64,000 nucleotides of DNA from the NCBI GenBank assembly GCA_029212615.1, contig JARGPJ010000002.1:372001-436000 (forward strand). Direction: 5' to 3'. The stretch is from Verrucomicrobiales bacterium (GTDB lineage Bacteria > Verrucomicrobiota > Verrucomicrobiia > Verrucomicrobiales > DEV007). This document shows positions 42,750 to 51,590 of this stretch, piece by piece. The position numbers and the translations under genes were made by a program. The notes below the pieces were generated by a model. That model was not told the DNA's origin. It saw nothing but the letters and a program-made list of their open reading frames with translations, and ran no database searches. How positions within the stretch are numbered: the stretch's first letter is position 1; each line of letters begins with the position of its first letter.

Positions 42750-44567
42750 ATGGACCTTCTTCCCCAAGACGCCTCTCCTCACCTGGTCTACCGTCAGGCA
42801 AAAAAAATTCTTAAAAATACCAGCCGGGCTCGCAATGCTGACTGGTATAAGGAGGCAAGCGCGCTGCCCTTGCAATGGCATATTTGGGTCGGGAATCAGA
42901 CGGTCTCTTCGGCCATCTACAATAAGACCTCAAACGAGTGGTTCGACGGTCCCGAACTTCCCCCTATCGCCTTTGATTTTGACGAGGATAAGAATCCGAT
43001 CGGCCTCGACGACGAATCGCGAAACGGCCTCCACGATCTCGTCCGCCGAATTCTGGCAACGAAAGAATTCGGCCTGAAAGCCAAGTCTCTCGGCATCACA
43101 TTTCACCTTTCCGACTCAATACGTGTCCGCGACATTTCCCCTGATTTTGCGGAGGAAACAGATTTTGAGAACGTTAACGAACTTCTCATCTCCGCTCCGG
43201 AGATAGCCCTGGGCGACGAATCAATTTCACCATCCGAAGGTCATTGGCGATGCCTGCCGCTCTTCGGGATGGGCGAAGGAGATAAACGCTCCATCGCCGT
43301 TCAAATTTCCGGCCAATACAAGTTTCTCGTCGAGGAACTGCGCGAATACGGAGAACTGAGAAACCTTCCCGTCATCGCGAACGTTCATGCTGCCCCTCTG
43401 GAAGCAATGACACAGATCCCGGAGATTTTTCCGACTTCCGATACGACAAACACCATTTGTCTCCTTCAATATGAAGGATTTACCTACATGTTCGCGGTGG
43501 GAAGTAAAAAAGAGCTGCTTCTGGTTCGCCCTTTGATCCACCGAACCGGGACCCATTTGAGCCAAAGCGAAGTCGCAGACGTCGTCAGAACGACCTCAGC
43601 ACTCCTGAACATCAAAGATCCGAACGTGCTCTACGCCTCCATGACCGGGATGCCGGACGCTCAATTGCAGGAGCTATTGGGTGCTTTCCGCGAAGCAAAT
43701 CCCGGATCGAGAACCAGCACTTGCGATATCAGAAGCCTTGAGCAACTTCAAAATGTTCCGGGAAAACGCATCGAATTTCATGCCACCGTACAGAGTCGAA
43801 ATAGCGACAACACGGAAGGATCTCTCTTCGCTGACCTCAGGAAAAAATGGGCATTTCAAGACTTCTACGGGCTGTCCCGGGAAGCTCGTGCGCTGATGCC
43901 TTCGAGGGCTGATCTGCAGTTACTGAAATTTTCAGGGATCCTGCAGAAGGTGGCGCTTGTCGGCGTCCTTGCCTTTGCGGGTTGGTCGGCCACTGATTTT
44001 TTCACAAAAATGACTTCCGAGGCGTGGAAACTGGACTCAGTGGAAGCAAGCACTATGCAGCAATCAGTCACCAAACTGAAAACCGAGCGCAAGGAATGGG
44101 AGCATTGGGACAGCCTTCTCACTAAAAGATCCGAAGGCTGGCTGGCACTTGAAACGCTGTTGTCTATCTTTCCGGAAAGCGGAGGCGTGATTCTAAACCA
44201 GGCATCTTACTCGGTAAGCTCGCTCATGGACCGGAAAGACAAATCGATTGGGCTTTCCCGGGTATGGCAGGTTTCAGGATACGCTAATCCGGAAGTGGCC
44301 AGCGAACTCCCTACCCTGGGAAGCCGGAATCGAGTGACACAAATTTTCTCCAAAATTGCCGAAGAGAATCAGGCACCCTATCTGAACGTGGACAGCGAGA
44401 CCCGCTCACTGGAGGTTTCCCTCGCTCAAAAACAGGGAACGATGCCTTCATCAATCGAGTTCCCTACCAGGGTTGCCCGCCATTTCCGAAACGCATTCGA
44501 CCTCAGGATTGAGCAGAAAATTGAAGCTGCCGATGACCTTGCCATCAATACAAAGGCTTTGAAGTAG
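42750..44567 (+). CDS. PilM/PilN-like (GspL-like) fusion protein of the pilus alignment complex
   Basis: This 605-residue protein combines a cytoplasmic actin-like part, one transmembrane helix at about residues 396-415 (VALVGVLAFAGWSATDF) and a periplasmic part of about 180 residues. The cytoplasmic part resembles PilM or GspL: IAVQISGQYKFLVEELREYGE and ICLLQYEGFTYMFAVGSKKELLLVRPL fit the second actin subdomain. The periplasmic part starts with a coiled coil (SVTKLKTERKEWEHWDSLL), as in PilN. In most type IV pilus systems PilM and PilN are separate proteins, whereas GspL is fused. Gene order and size match Amuc_1101 in Akkermansia. It leads the putative M/N-O-P operon. Confidence 0.78.
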   Translation: MDLLPQDASPHLVYRQAKKILKNTSRARNADWYKEASALPLQWHIWVGNQTVSSAIYNKTSNEWFDGPELPPIAFDFDEDKNPIGLDDESRNGLHDLVRRILATKEFGLKAKSLGITFHLSDSIRVRDISPDFAEETDFENVNELLISAPEIALGDESISPSEGHWRCLPLFGMGEGDKRSIAVQISGQYKFLVEELREYGELRNLPVIANVHAAPLEAMTQIPEIFPTSDTTNTICLLQYEGFTYMFAVGSKKELLLVRPLIHRTGTHLSQSEVADVVRTTSALLNIKDPNVLYASMTGMPDAQLQELLGAFREANPGSRTSTCDIRSLEQLQNVPGKRIEFHATVQSRNSDNTEGSLFADLRKKWAFQDFYGLSREARALMPSRADLQLLKFSGILQKVALVGVLAFAGWSATDFFTKMTSEAWKLDSVEASTMQQSVTKLKTERKEWEHWDSLLTKRSEGWLALETLLSIFPESGGVILNQASYSVSSLMDRKDKSIGLSRVWQVSGYANPEVASELPTLGSRNRVTQIFSKIAEENQAPYLNVDSETRSLEVSLAQKQGTMPSSIEFPTRVARHFRNAFDLRIEQKIEAADDLAINTKALK

Positions 44568-44569
44568 AC

Positions 44570-45139
44570 ATGAAAAGCTCCGCACATACCTCTGCCATTG
44601 CCATCTTTGGCGTAGCACTGCCCTTCTTTGTCGTTCTTATCCTACTGGGTGGAACTCTCTACGGCCGGAACAAACTGCAGAGTGAACACAATAGTAAGCA
44701 AGCCATTTACAACAAACACCGGGAGGCCAAAGCCGCCGTAATGGAACTGGATGCCTTTCTGACGAGAGAAAACCGCCGGGAGAAAGTCGCCTATTGGAAC
44801 GAAAAGCTTGAACTCGATTTTATTCAGTCGCTGAGCGAAAACCTCGAAAGGATCCTCTCAGACTTTGATACCTCAGCCCTCCGCCAAACTGCCCTGACTC
44901 AGGCAAAAGGTTTAAGCCAGATTGCTTCAAAAGTAGACAATCCACATTCCCGCATCCAACTCAGTTTTGAAGGAGGCTTTAAGCCTATGCAAATCCTTCT
45001 AGCGGAACTGGAGAAGGAAATGCCCCACCTCTTCCTCGAAAGCGTATCGATCAAACCAACGCTTGCTTCAAACGAAAGCGAACAGGGCTTTCTATCATTC
45101 ACACTCACCTACATGTGCTGGGAGAAGCCGAAGTCATAA
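44570..45139 (+). CDS. PilO/GspM-like inner-membrane protein (Amuc_1100 position)
   Basis: This 189-residue protein has an N-terminal transmembrane helix (residues about 9-29, AIFGVALPFFVVLILLGGTLYG), a coiled coil (EHNSKQAIYNKHREAKAAVMEL) and a small C-terminal alpha/beta domain (IQLSFEGGFKPMQILLAELEKE), the plan of PilO and GspM. It starts 2 bases after the PilM/N-like gene. Its position corresponds to Amuc_1100 of Akkermansia, the protein studied for effects on host metabolism, but it is clearly shorter than that protein (about 317 residues from memory). Direct orthology is suggested by order and architecture, not proven. Confidence 0.72.
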   Translation: MKSSAHTSAIAIFGVALPFFVVLILLGGTLYGRNKLQSEHNSKQAIYNKHREAKAAVMELDAFLTRENRREKVAYWNEKLELDFIQSLSENLERILSDFDTSALRQTALTQAKGLSQIASKVDNPHSRIQLSFEGGFKPMQILLAELEKEMPHLFLESVSIKPTLASNESEQGFLSFTLTYMCWEKPKS

Positions 45140-45145
45140 TTCAAC

Positions 45146-45775
45146 ATGATGAAATACCTCTTTTGTCTAGTCATCCTGTCCTTCTCAAGCATCGTCTCCC
45201 GGGCTCAGGAAACCCCTCCCCTGATCGCTTCATCAGAAGAGGCAACAAGCACAGAGCAGGCTGATCAGGAGGAAGCTTCCAGTGAGGCGGTTCCGGAGGA
45301 TCTCGACATCAAGGTCAGAGCAGCCTTCGTCTTCGACAAGATTCGTTTCAATGATCGCCAGGTTGACCCTTTCGGCCTCGCCATGGACCCGGCAAACATG
45401 GTGCAGCCGATGGCGATGTCTGACCAATATCAGGATCCGGAGGAAACGGCGGTAATCAGCAACTCAACGTTAACGAATGCACTCCAGACTGTCCCGATAA
45501 CCGGAATCTACCCGAAGAGACAAACCATTGTGATTGGTGCCCGCGTATTCAAAGCGGGAGATATCTTCGGAATGAAGCTCGAAGAATTGGTGGTTCGCCT
45601 ACGTTTTGAAGGCATCAAAGGAACTGAAGTCTACTTTAAAGACCTTGATACGCAGGAGATGGCTTCCGTGGAGTACAACGCGCTGCCAGCCACCTTCGAA
45701 CCGATTACGGCCTCTTCCCCGCTTGAGCGTGGTGCCGGGATCGTCCCGATGAACGACCTCTACATTGTGAATTAA
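45146..45775 (+). CDS. Exported PilP-like protein (Amuc_1099 position)
   Basis: This 209-residue protein has a signal peptide (ending VSRAQ), an acidic linker rich in E, S and A, and a folded C-terminal domain of about 110 residues. That domain contains TVPITGIYPKRQTIVIGARVFKAGD, similar in plan to the PilP/GspC homology region that connects the inner-membrane complex to the secretin. No lipobox cysteine is present, unlike classical PilP lipoproteins. It follows the PilO-like gene by 6 bases. The functional call rests on position and layout, as sequence similarity is weak by eye. Confidence 0.65.
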   Translation: MMKYLFCLVILSFSSIVSRAQETPPLIASSEEATSTEQADQEEASSEAVPEDLDIKVRAAFVFDKIRFNDRQVDPFGLAMDPANMVQPMAMSDQYQDPEETAVISNSTLTNALQTVPITGIYPKRQTIVIGARVFKAGDIFGMKLEELVVRLRFEGIKGTEVYFKDLDTQEMASVEYNALPATFEPITASSPLERGAGIVPMNDLYIVN

Positions 45776-45872
45776 AAAAATTTTGCCTTTTTTTATTAAC
45801 TGATGTATAATTTCCATAATTAAGATATTTAATCATAATTATTCCGCTTTCCACATTTCTCCCACTTACCTC
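45776..45872 (+). promoter_or_regulatory. AT-rich gap before pilQ with direct repeat CATAATTA
   Basis: The 97 bases before the secretin gene are nearly all A and T. CATAATTA occurs twice (45815-45822 and 45834-45841) with a period of 19 bases, and CCATAATTAAG (45814-45824) is the reverse complement of the TAATTATGG motif. A separate promoter for pilQ and the genes after it is plausible. Confidence 0.45.
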
Positions 45873-47990
45873 ATGAAACTAAAAGACATCGGAACGATCC
45901 TTGTCGCAGGAGCTCTCTCTCTTGGCGCAATCGTCCTCATCGAAACCCGACCAGGGTTTGATACCTCATCAGGAAAGCTTTCCGGGCCACGGACTGAGTT
46001 GAACTTCGCTGACAATTCAATCATTCTTGAATCATCAGTTCCGGCGCCAACAGCTGAGCCTCCAGTGGCAGGTGATTCCGATGAAGCGCCCAACGGAGGA
46101 CCTGAAGCACCTGACTCTCCTGTCCAGGATGACAGTGGCCTCGTTGCTGATCTGCCAGACGATTTTGATCCTCTTGAGGATAGCCTCACTACCGGTTCGG
46201 ACACTGAATCAGTTCCCAGCTTCGACGACACTTTTGCAGATGCGATCGCCGAAGCAACAGTGGATGATTCCATCCCGACAACGGGGATGAGCGAGCCCGC
46301 TACAGAGGTAGTCGAACCTGCTTCAATTATCGAAGAAACTTCTACCGGCTTCTGGCTCCGGGAGGCCCGGCTTAACGATGTCTTCCAACATCTTGCCCAG
46401 CAGGCTGATCGCCAGTTTTTTCATAACTCTGATTTGGACGGCCCATCCTTCGTCGTCACTGGTCAGCTCATGAATGACGACCCTATCCGCCAGATGGAAG
46501 AACTGGCGCTGATGTATGGAATCACGATTCATACGAAGGGAAATACCGTCTATGCCCTCACCGGCTCCCAACTTACCCAGCTGCCGACGCAACCTTTTCG
46601 CTACCAACTGAGGTATCTGCGGCCAAACGATATCGAACAGATCAAATTGATTCTGCAGCCTTTCCTTACACCCGGCAGCGGAATCATCGAATACGAGACC
46701 AAAACGAATACGCTCATTGTCATGGACAACGAACGGAAGTTGGATGCCCTTGCTGTCTTCCTGGAGCAAATTGATCAACCGAAACAACAGATTGCGATCG
46801 AAACCCGGATTCTTCGAGTCACGAGCAGTTCCGCCAATCGAATCGGTGTAGACTGGTCGAGCGTCCTCGGTGAAAACGGCATGCCTTTTGGTGCAGCGGG
46901 AAGCCTCAATTCACTCTTCAATCTACCTGAAGCCTACGAAGCCGCTGCAGTGCTCGTTTCTGATGCCAATGCCGGGAACTCTCTAAGTTTGAGTTCAAGT
47001 TCCGACATTCTCTCTCCGACCGATAACACCGTCAATCAGAACGATGATGCCGGACTGGTTCTCTCCCCCTTCCAAATTCAGGCGGTCCTGAGAGCCTTAA
47101 ACGAAGGTGGCCTTGCCCAACAGGAATCATCGCCAACTCTTATCACCGAGGACAACGAAGAGGGTCTCATTTCCATCATTGACCGCATTCCGATCATTAC
47201 CGCTACGATTAGCGAGACTGACTCCGGCCAGAATGTGAGTGAGGAGGTCCGCTACTCAATTGACGATAGCGATCCTGTCGGCGACCCGGCGACAACCCGT
47301 GAAGTCGGCGTCACCGTCTCCGTGACCCCGACGATTTTACCCGACGACACGATCCGGATGTCACTTCGTCCCCGTTCGGCGCAAGTCGTCGAATATATCG
47401 AAGGTCAAAGCGGAAACCTCTACCCCCGCGTCAATGAGTCGACCGTCACTACGATTGCCCGGGTCCCCAATGGGCATTCTCTTCTCGTCGGTGGCTTCTA
47501 TGAGGAAACACAGTCAAGCAGCGAAAACAAGGTCCCTATCCTCGGAGACATTCCTGCAGTGAAACTTCTTTTCAAGTCATCCACCAAGCAAAAGGAACAT
47601 ACCAGCCTGGTCTTCATTGTGACACCGAAACTCTATCGCCCCAATGTTCCCGGCGAGAATGACCTTATGTCTCACGAAATTCACGACAGCCACGTGCTTC
47701 CATCCAATCACGACTATCCTGATCCGCAACACCCGGGACATTCCTATCAATCTGATTTTAGAAACACTGCGAACAATCTGTTTGAAAAGTATGAGCCGGA
47801 TGCACCGACTAACATCCTTCATCCCGGCCACCCCTATAACTCACCCTCCTCTCTTCCCTCACACGACAAGAACGGATCAGAGACACCCTCATTCGAAAAC
47901 CCCAGCGTTACCGTTCGAGCCGTTGAAGCTCCGAAGAGAAACGGATTCTTTCAGAAAGTCTTCAAAGGAAATAAGGGAAAGCACAACTGA
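45873..47990 (+). CDS. pilQ: Type IV pilus secretin PilQ-like
   Basis: The secretin forms the outer-membrane ring through which the fibre passes. This protein has 705 residues. After a hydrophobic N-terminus comes an acidic, Pro/Ser/Asp-rich linker of about 110 residues, then N-domains (FWLREARLNDVFQHLAQQA, FRYQLRYLRPNDIEQIKLIL). The secretin domain covers about residues 400-605, with VPILGDIPAVKLLF near 554 and LVFIVTPKLY closing it. A C-terminal tail of about 100 residues is rich in His, Pro, Ser and Asn and ends basic (FKGNKGKHN); such a tail is not usual and would face the periplasm or carry the pilotin-binding site. It corresponds in order to Amuc_1098. Confidence 0.9.
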   Translation: MKLKDIGTILVAGALSLGAIVLIETRPGFDTSSGKLSGPRTELNFADNSIILESSVPAPTAEPPVAGDSDEAPNGGPEAPDSPVQDDSGLVADLPDDFDPLEDSLTTGSDTESVPSFDDTFADAIAEATVDDSIPTTGMSEPATEVVEPASIIEETSTGFWLREARLNDVFQHLAQQADRQFFHNSDLDGPSFVVTGQLMNDDPIRQMEELALMYGITIHTKGNTVYALTGSQLTQLPTQPFRYQLRYLRPNDIEQIKLILQPFLTPGSGIIEYETKTNTLIVMDNERKLDALAVFLEQIDQPKQQIAIETRILRVTSSSANRIGVDWSSVLGENGMPFGAAGSLNSLFNLPEAYEAAAVLVSDANAGNSLSLSSSSDILSPTDNTVNQNDDAGLVLSPFQIQAVLRALNEGGLAQQESSPTLITEDNEEGLISIIDRIPIITATISETDSGQNVSEEVRYSIDDSDPVGDPATTREVGVTVSVTPTILPDDTIRMSLRPRSAQVVEYIEGQSGNLYPRVNESTVTTIARVPNGHSLLVGGFYEETQSSSENKVPILGDIPAVKLLFKSSTKQKEHTSLVFIVTPKLYRPNVPGENDLMSHEIHDSHVLPSNHDYPDPQHPGHSYQSDFRNTANNLFEKYEPDAPTNILHPGHPYNSPSSLPSHDKNGSETPSFENPSVTVRAVEAPKRNGFFQKVFKGNKGKHN

Positions 47991-48667
47991 TGAGCGTAAC
48001 TGCAGAAAACACTACTGCTCCCCGTTCCCAGTCCCGTCCCGGACCTTCCCGGGAGCCCGAGAATTCAGATGAAGCGCTGGCCGCACCGGAGACCGGGAAG
48101 AGCGATATCAGGAAAATCTCCTTTGATCTTCTCAATCGGCAGATCGCACACTGCGGGGAATACACTTATCAAGCTCTCAACAAAATTGGAAAACTGAGCC
48201 CTCAGGACACCAGCCGGATCACACAGAAGTATCTCAAGACGCTGAATACCATTGAAAAGGGAACCCCCTTTCCGGACGCTCTCCACTTTCTCGTTACGGA
48301 AGGATGGAAGAAAACCGAGGTCGAAGCACGGGATGTCACGCTTGAGATCACCAAATCCCTCATTCGCTATTCGAAGACGAAAGTAAGTCACCTTGCCTTT
48401 GCCCACCAAACCGAAACACCCATCGAATTTTACCGGTCCTATCCGGCCGTCTCCGAGATTTGCCGCCTCCTCGGATGTCCTATCATTCAAGTGAGCGAAA
48501 AGGACTTTGTCACGGTGACCTCAATCAACCCTTACACCGCAACCGCAGCGGCAAGGCTAATATCCAACGAACTCGAAGCGGAAGTGGGCAGGAAGCCCTT
48601 CTATTTCGTGACGACGACAGATCTGAACGCCTGGAAATACACCTGTGAAAGGCACTTCGGCACATGA
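47990..48667 (+). CDS. Small MshEN-like protein upstream of PilB
   Basis: This 225-residue protein starts on the last base of the pilQ stop and overlaps pilB by 4 bases, so it is translationally coupled to both. The first 40 residues are disordered and Pro/Arg-rich. Residues about 45-130 are helical. The C-terminal 80 residues (VSEKDFVTVTSINPYTATAAARLI to FVTTTDLNAWKYTCERHFG) resemble the MshEN or GspE N-terminal domain in pattern, as if one such domain had been split from the motor. The c-di-GMP binding residues of MshEN are not obvious. It may couple PilB to the inner-membrane complex. Confidence 0.65.
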   Translation: MSVTAENTTAPRSQSRPGPSREPENSDEALAAPETGKSDIRKISFDLLNRQIAHCGEYTYQALNKIGKLSPQDTSRITQKYLKTLNTIEKGTPFPDALHFLVTEGWKKTEVEARDVTLEITKSLIRYSKTKVSHLAFAHQTETPIEFYRSYPAVSEICRLLGCPIIQVSEKDFVTVTSINPYTATAAARLISNELEAEVGRKPFYFVTTTDLNAWKYTCERHFGT

Positions 48668-50352
48668 ATCTTAACATTGGCATCCCTCTAAACGAAACCA
48701 TCAGCGACGCGGTCATTGACCAGCTGATCGAGCTGGATCCCGCCCTCGGCGAGCGTTCCCGTGAAGACATCCCCCGTACCTGCACTTCCAACCGGATTCT
48801 CGCAGCGGTAGGTACTATCACGTCCCTTCCCCTCTTCCTGAAGATTAAGGACTTCGTAGACCGTCAACTTCTGGAGGAATCAGACCCCTCACTCCTCAAC
48901 CGGGGCATGTTCGTGCCTCTCTACAAAGATACCGATCAAATCTACATCGCGGTTGCAAACCCCTGGGATCCAACGGCAGAAGACACGTTCTCCCAGCAGT
49001 ATCCTGATCTGGAGGTAACCAAAATTCTGGCTCCTGTTGCTGAAATTTCCACCGTGATTGAAACGGTTTCGAGAACAACAGGCCCCTCACAGTCCGATCT
49101 CGACGCGATCGAAGTCGATGACCGCGCGGATGAAATCAGCGATTTCAACGTCACCGAAAAGCACACCGAGCCACTGGCGCAACTTGTCGCCAAGATCTGC
49201 TCCGACGGGATCAAGCAACGGGCCTCTGACATTCACATTAAGTGCGACAAAGACCGGGTTCATTACAGTTACCGCATTGACGGGGATATGGGCGAAAAGT
49301 TCGAGATTCCCATGAAGTTGAAAGATCGGGTCGATGCCTTTCTCCTGAACCTCATGGGGCTTGCTCCCGAAGAACGAGCGGTCCGCCCCGGCATCTCAGG
49401 ACGATTTACGGTGAACTATCTCCGCCGCTCCATTGACATGCGCTTTGAGCGCCACCGCACTTATCGGGGATACCACGTTACCATGCGTATCCTCGACAAA
49501 AGTCACTTCGAGGCAAAACTCGGTGTCGGATCGCTCGCCTTCGACGCCGCGACCCTCTTTGAGTTGGAGAAAGTGATGGCGATTCCGGCCGGAATTATCG
49601 TTATGTCAGGTCCAACCGGATCCGGTAAATCAACGACATTGAACGCAATGCTTCGTGAGTTAAACCGACCCGAAGACAATATTCTGACGCTTGAGAACCC
49701 CGTTGAGGATGAAATCAACGGAGTCCTTCACTGCGACATCAAGCCGAATGAGTTCAAACCGATGATTGCCAGTTTCATGCGAAGCGATCCGGACATCATT
49801 CTCATGGGTGAGGTTCGTGATATGGATTCCGCTGAGCTGGCGATCGAAGCCGCGATCACCGGGCACAAAGTCCTGACCACGATTCACACGCCGCGAGCAT
49901 CTCAAATCATCGAACGATTCGAACAGATCGGGATCGAACGATGGAAGATCGCGCAGACCTTGAAAGCGGCCTGCGCCCAGCGTCTCATCAAGCTTCTCTG
50001 CCCATACTGCAAGATTAAGAAAGGCGGGCTCGCTGAACGTGAGGTGAGAAAATTCAACCTCTCCGATGATTGGCGCGATACACCCATTTTCTACCGGAAC
50101 AATGACGGTTGCGGGGAATGCGGCGGACGCGGCTACCTCGGGCGAACGGCTATCCTTGAGATCATCCCCATTACCCCGGAATGGTCCGACGCCCTTTCAA
50201 AGGGAACTCTCAGCCCCTACGAACTTGAGTTGGCCGTCCGTGAACAGGGCATCCTGCCATCGCTGAGAAAAAGTGGACTCAAACTCGTACGCGAAGGTCG
50301 ATGTGATCTCGAGGGCTTAAGGAAAGTCATCGATATGTCTTCCAGCGATTAA
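48664..50352 (+). CDS. pilB: Type IV pilus extension ATPase PilB
   Basis: PilB is the hexameric motor that drives pilin addition. This one has 562 residues with its own N-terminal MshEN-like domain (about residues 1-145). The ATPase core shows Walker A GPTGSGKST (near 316), the Asp box ENPVEDE, Walker B IILMGEVRDMDS and the His box TIHTPRA. A zinc-binding cysteine tetrad C446xxC449 with C483xxC486 confirms GspE/PilB and excludes PilT. It overlaps the upstream MshEN-like gene by 4 bases and is followed by pilC after 25 bases. The identification is secure; whether it serves a pilus or a type II system is decided by pilT being nearby. Confidence 0.94.
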   Translation: MNLNIGIPLNETISDAVIDQLIELDPALGERSREDIPRTCTSNRILAAVGTITSLPLFLKIKDFVDRQLLEESDPSLLNRGMFVPLYKDTDQIYIAVANPWDPTAEDTFSQQYPDLEVTKILAPVAEISTVIETVSRTTGPSQSDLDAIEVDDRADEISDFNVTEKHTEPLAQLVAKICSDGIKQRASDIHIKCDKDRVHYSYRIDGDMGEKFEIPMKLKDRVDAFLLNLMGLAPEERAVRPGISGRFTVNYLRRSIDMRFERHRTYRGYHVTMRILDKSHFEAKLGVGSLAFDAATLFELEKVMAIPAGIIVMSGPTGSGKSTTLNAMLRELNRPEDNILTLENPVEDEINGVLHCDIKPNEFKPMIASFMRSDPDIILMGEVRDMDSAELAIEAAITGHKVLTTIHTPRASQIIERFEQIGIERWKIAQTLKAACAQRLIKLLCPYCKIKKGGLAEREVRKFNLSDDWRDTPIFYRNNDGCGECGGRGYLGRTAILEIIPITPEWSDALSKGTLSPYELELAVREQGILPSLRKSGLKLVREGRCDLEGLRKVIDMSSSD

Positions 50353-50377
50353 CTATTTCCCTACTGCCTCCATTTGC

Positions 50378-51562
50378 ATGAGCACTGCTAAAAAAGAAAT
50401 CAAGGTATCCGCTGCCCAGGCTGCCCTGGCTGCACGTATCGAAGAAAAAAATCGCGCGACCTCTTCACATCACGGTACGGAAAAGAAGGCGCTTTTCAGT
50501 TCATCCGAAAAAAAGTCCAAGTTCCCAACCAAGGAGCTAATCAAGCTTTCACGTGGGATGGGTTCCATGCTTCGCGCTAACATTAACACTGCGGATGCGA
50601 TCAAATACTACTCCAGCGGACATCCTTCAGTCGTGGTGCGGAAAACGCTCGCCACGGTAAGGGAACAGATTGAAACGGGTCTACCCGCATACGCCGCCTT
50701 CGAGAAAACGGAGAAGTTTGATGACAAGTTCATTTCGCTGGTCCGGGCCGGTTGTGACTCAGGGCAGTTGAGTAAGGCATTCGAATCGATCGCCAAAACC
50801 CTCAAGAAGGAAGCCGAATTCAAATCGAAGATGCGAAAGGCGACTTTGATGCCCTCAATCATTATTTTTGCACTCGTCTTACTGTTCATCGGGGCGCAAC
50901 TCCAGATCATTCCCCAGATTGAGAAGATCCTCGACGACATGAAGCAGGAACCGGACGCAGTCTCCGGGTTCCTCTTCAAAATGAGTCACGTCACTCAGAA
51001 AATCTGGCTGCTGCTTGTTGGTGGAATGGTAGGCTCTGTCAGCGCCTTCATGTTTATCGAGAAGGTTCGAAACGCCGTCACCTTCTTCATGATGTCAAAA
51101 TGGAGACTTTTGAAGAAGCTTATCATGGGAATGCGACAGCTGCTATTCCTGGGCAGCCTTGAAATGTTACATTCGAACGGAATCAACCTCTCCCGCGCCG
51201 TCGAAATTTCAGCGGAGTCACTTAAAGGGACCCCGATGTATTCGGAGCTGATTCAGGCAGGATTACGCTACGTGGAAACCGGCCTGCCCTTCTCGGAAGC
51301 GATCCGAAAATTCACGTCTTGCGACCCACAGGTCTCACACCTCATTGCCATTGGTGAGCGTTCCTCTTCTCTCGGTGAACAGCTGCACCTCCTCAATGAA
51401 ATGTATGAGGAAGACGTCGATCAAATTGTGCAGCAATTCGCTGCTACTGTGAATCTGGTTGTCATGATGATCGCTGCGCTTTTGATCACGGCAGTCTTCA
51501 TCGGTGCCTTCCTTCCAATTTTCCTGATGGGACCAAAAATGATGAGTGGTTCCGGTATGTAA
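50378..51562 (+). CDS. pilC: Type IV pilus inner-membrane platform protein PilC
   Basis: This 394-residue polytopic protein is the GspF/PilC platform on which PilB and PilT act. Two repeats are visible, one at about residues 50-185 (LIKLSRGMGSMLRANINTADAI) and one at about 250-380 (LLFLGSLEMLHSNGINLSRAVEIS). Each is followed by a hydrophobic segment, and a final helix is VVMMIAALLITAVFIGAFLPIF. The family motif GERSSSLGEQL appears in the second repeat. It follows pilB directly. No prepilin peptidase gene follows, as it often does in other systems; that gene must be elsewhere. Confidence 0.93.
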   Translation: MSTAKKEIKVSAAQAALAARIEEKNRATSSHHGTEKKALFSSSEKKSKFPTKELIKLSRGMGSMLRANINTADAIKYYSSGHPSVVVRKTLATVREQIETGLPAYAAFEKTEKFDDKFISLVRAGCDSGQLSKAFESIAKTLKKEAEFKSKMRKATLMPSIIIFALVLLFIGAQLQIIPQIEKILDDMKQEPDAVSGFLFKMSHVTQKIWLLLVGGMVGSVSAFMFIEKVRNAVTFFMMSKWRLLKKLIMGMRQLLFLGSLEMLHSNGINLSRAVEISAESLKGTPMYSELIQAGLRYVETGLPFSEAIRKFTSCDPQVSHLIAIGERSSSLGEQLHLLNEMYEEDVDQIVQQFAATVNLVVMMIAALLITAVFIGAFLPIFLMGPKMMSGSGM

Positions 51563-51590
51563 TTCCATTCCCCTTAACCTCCTCCTTACA

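Noticed and set aside
45774-45798. A-run and T-run that could form a terminator before pilQ
   Set aside because: Pairing is A:T only with no GC stem, so it was treated as part of the AT-rich gap.
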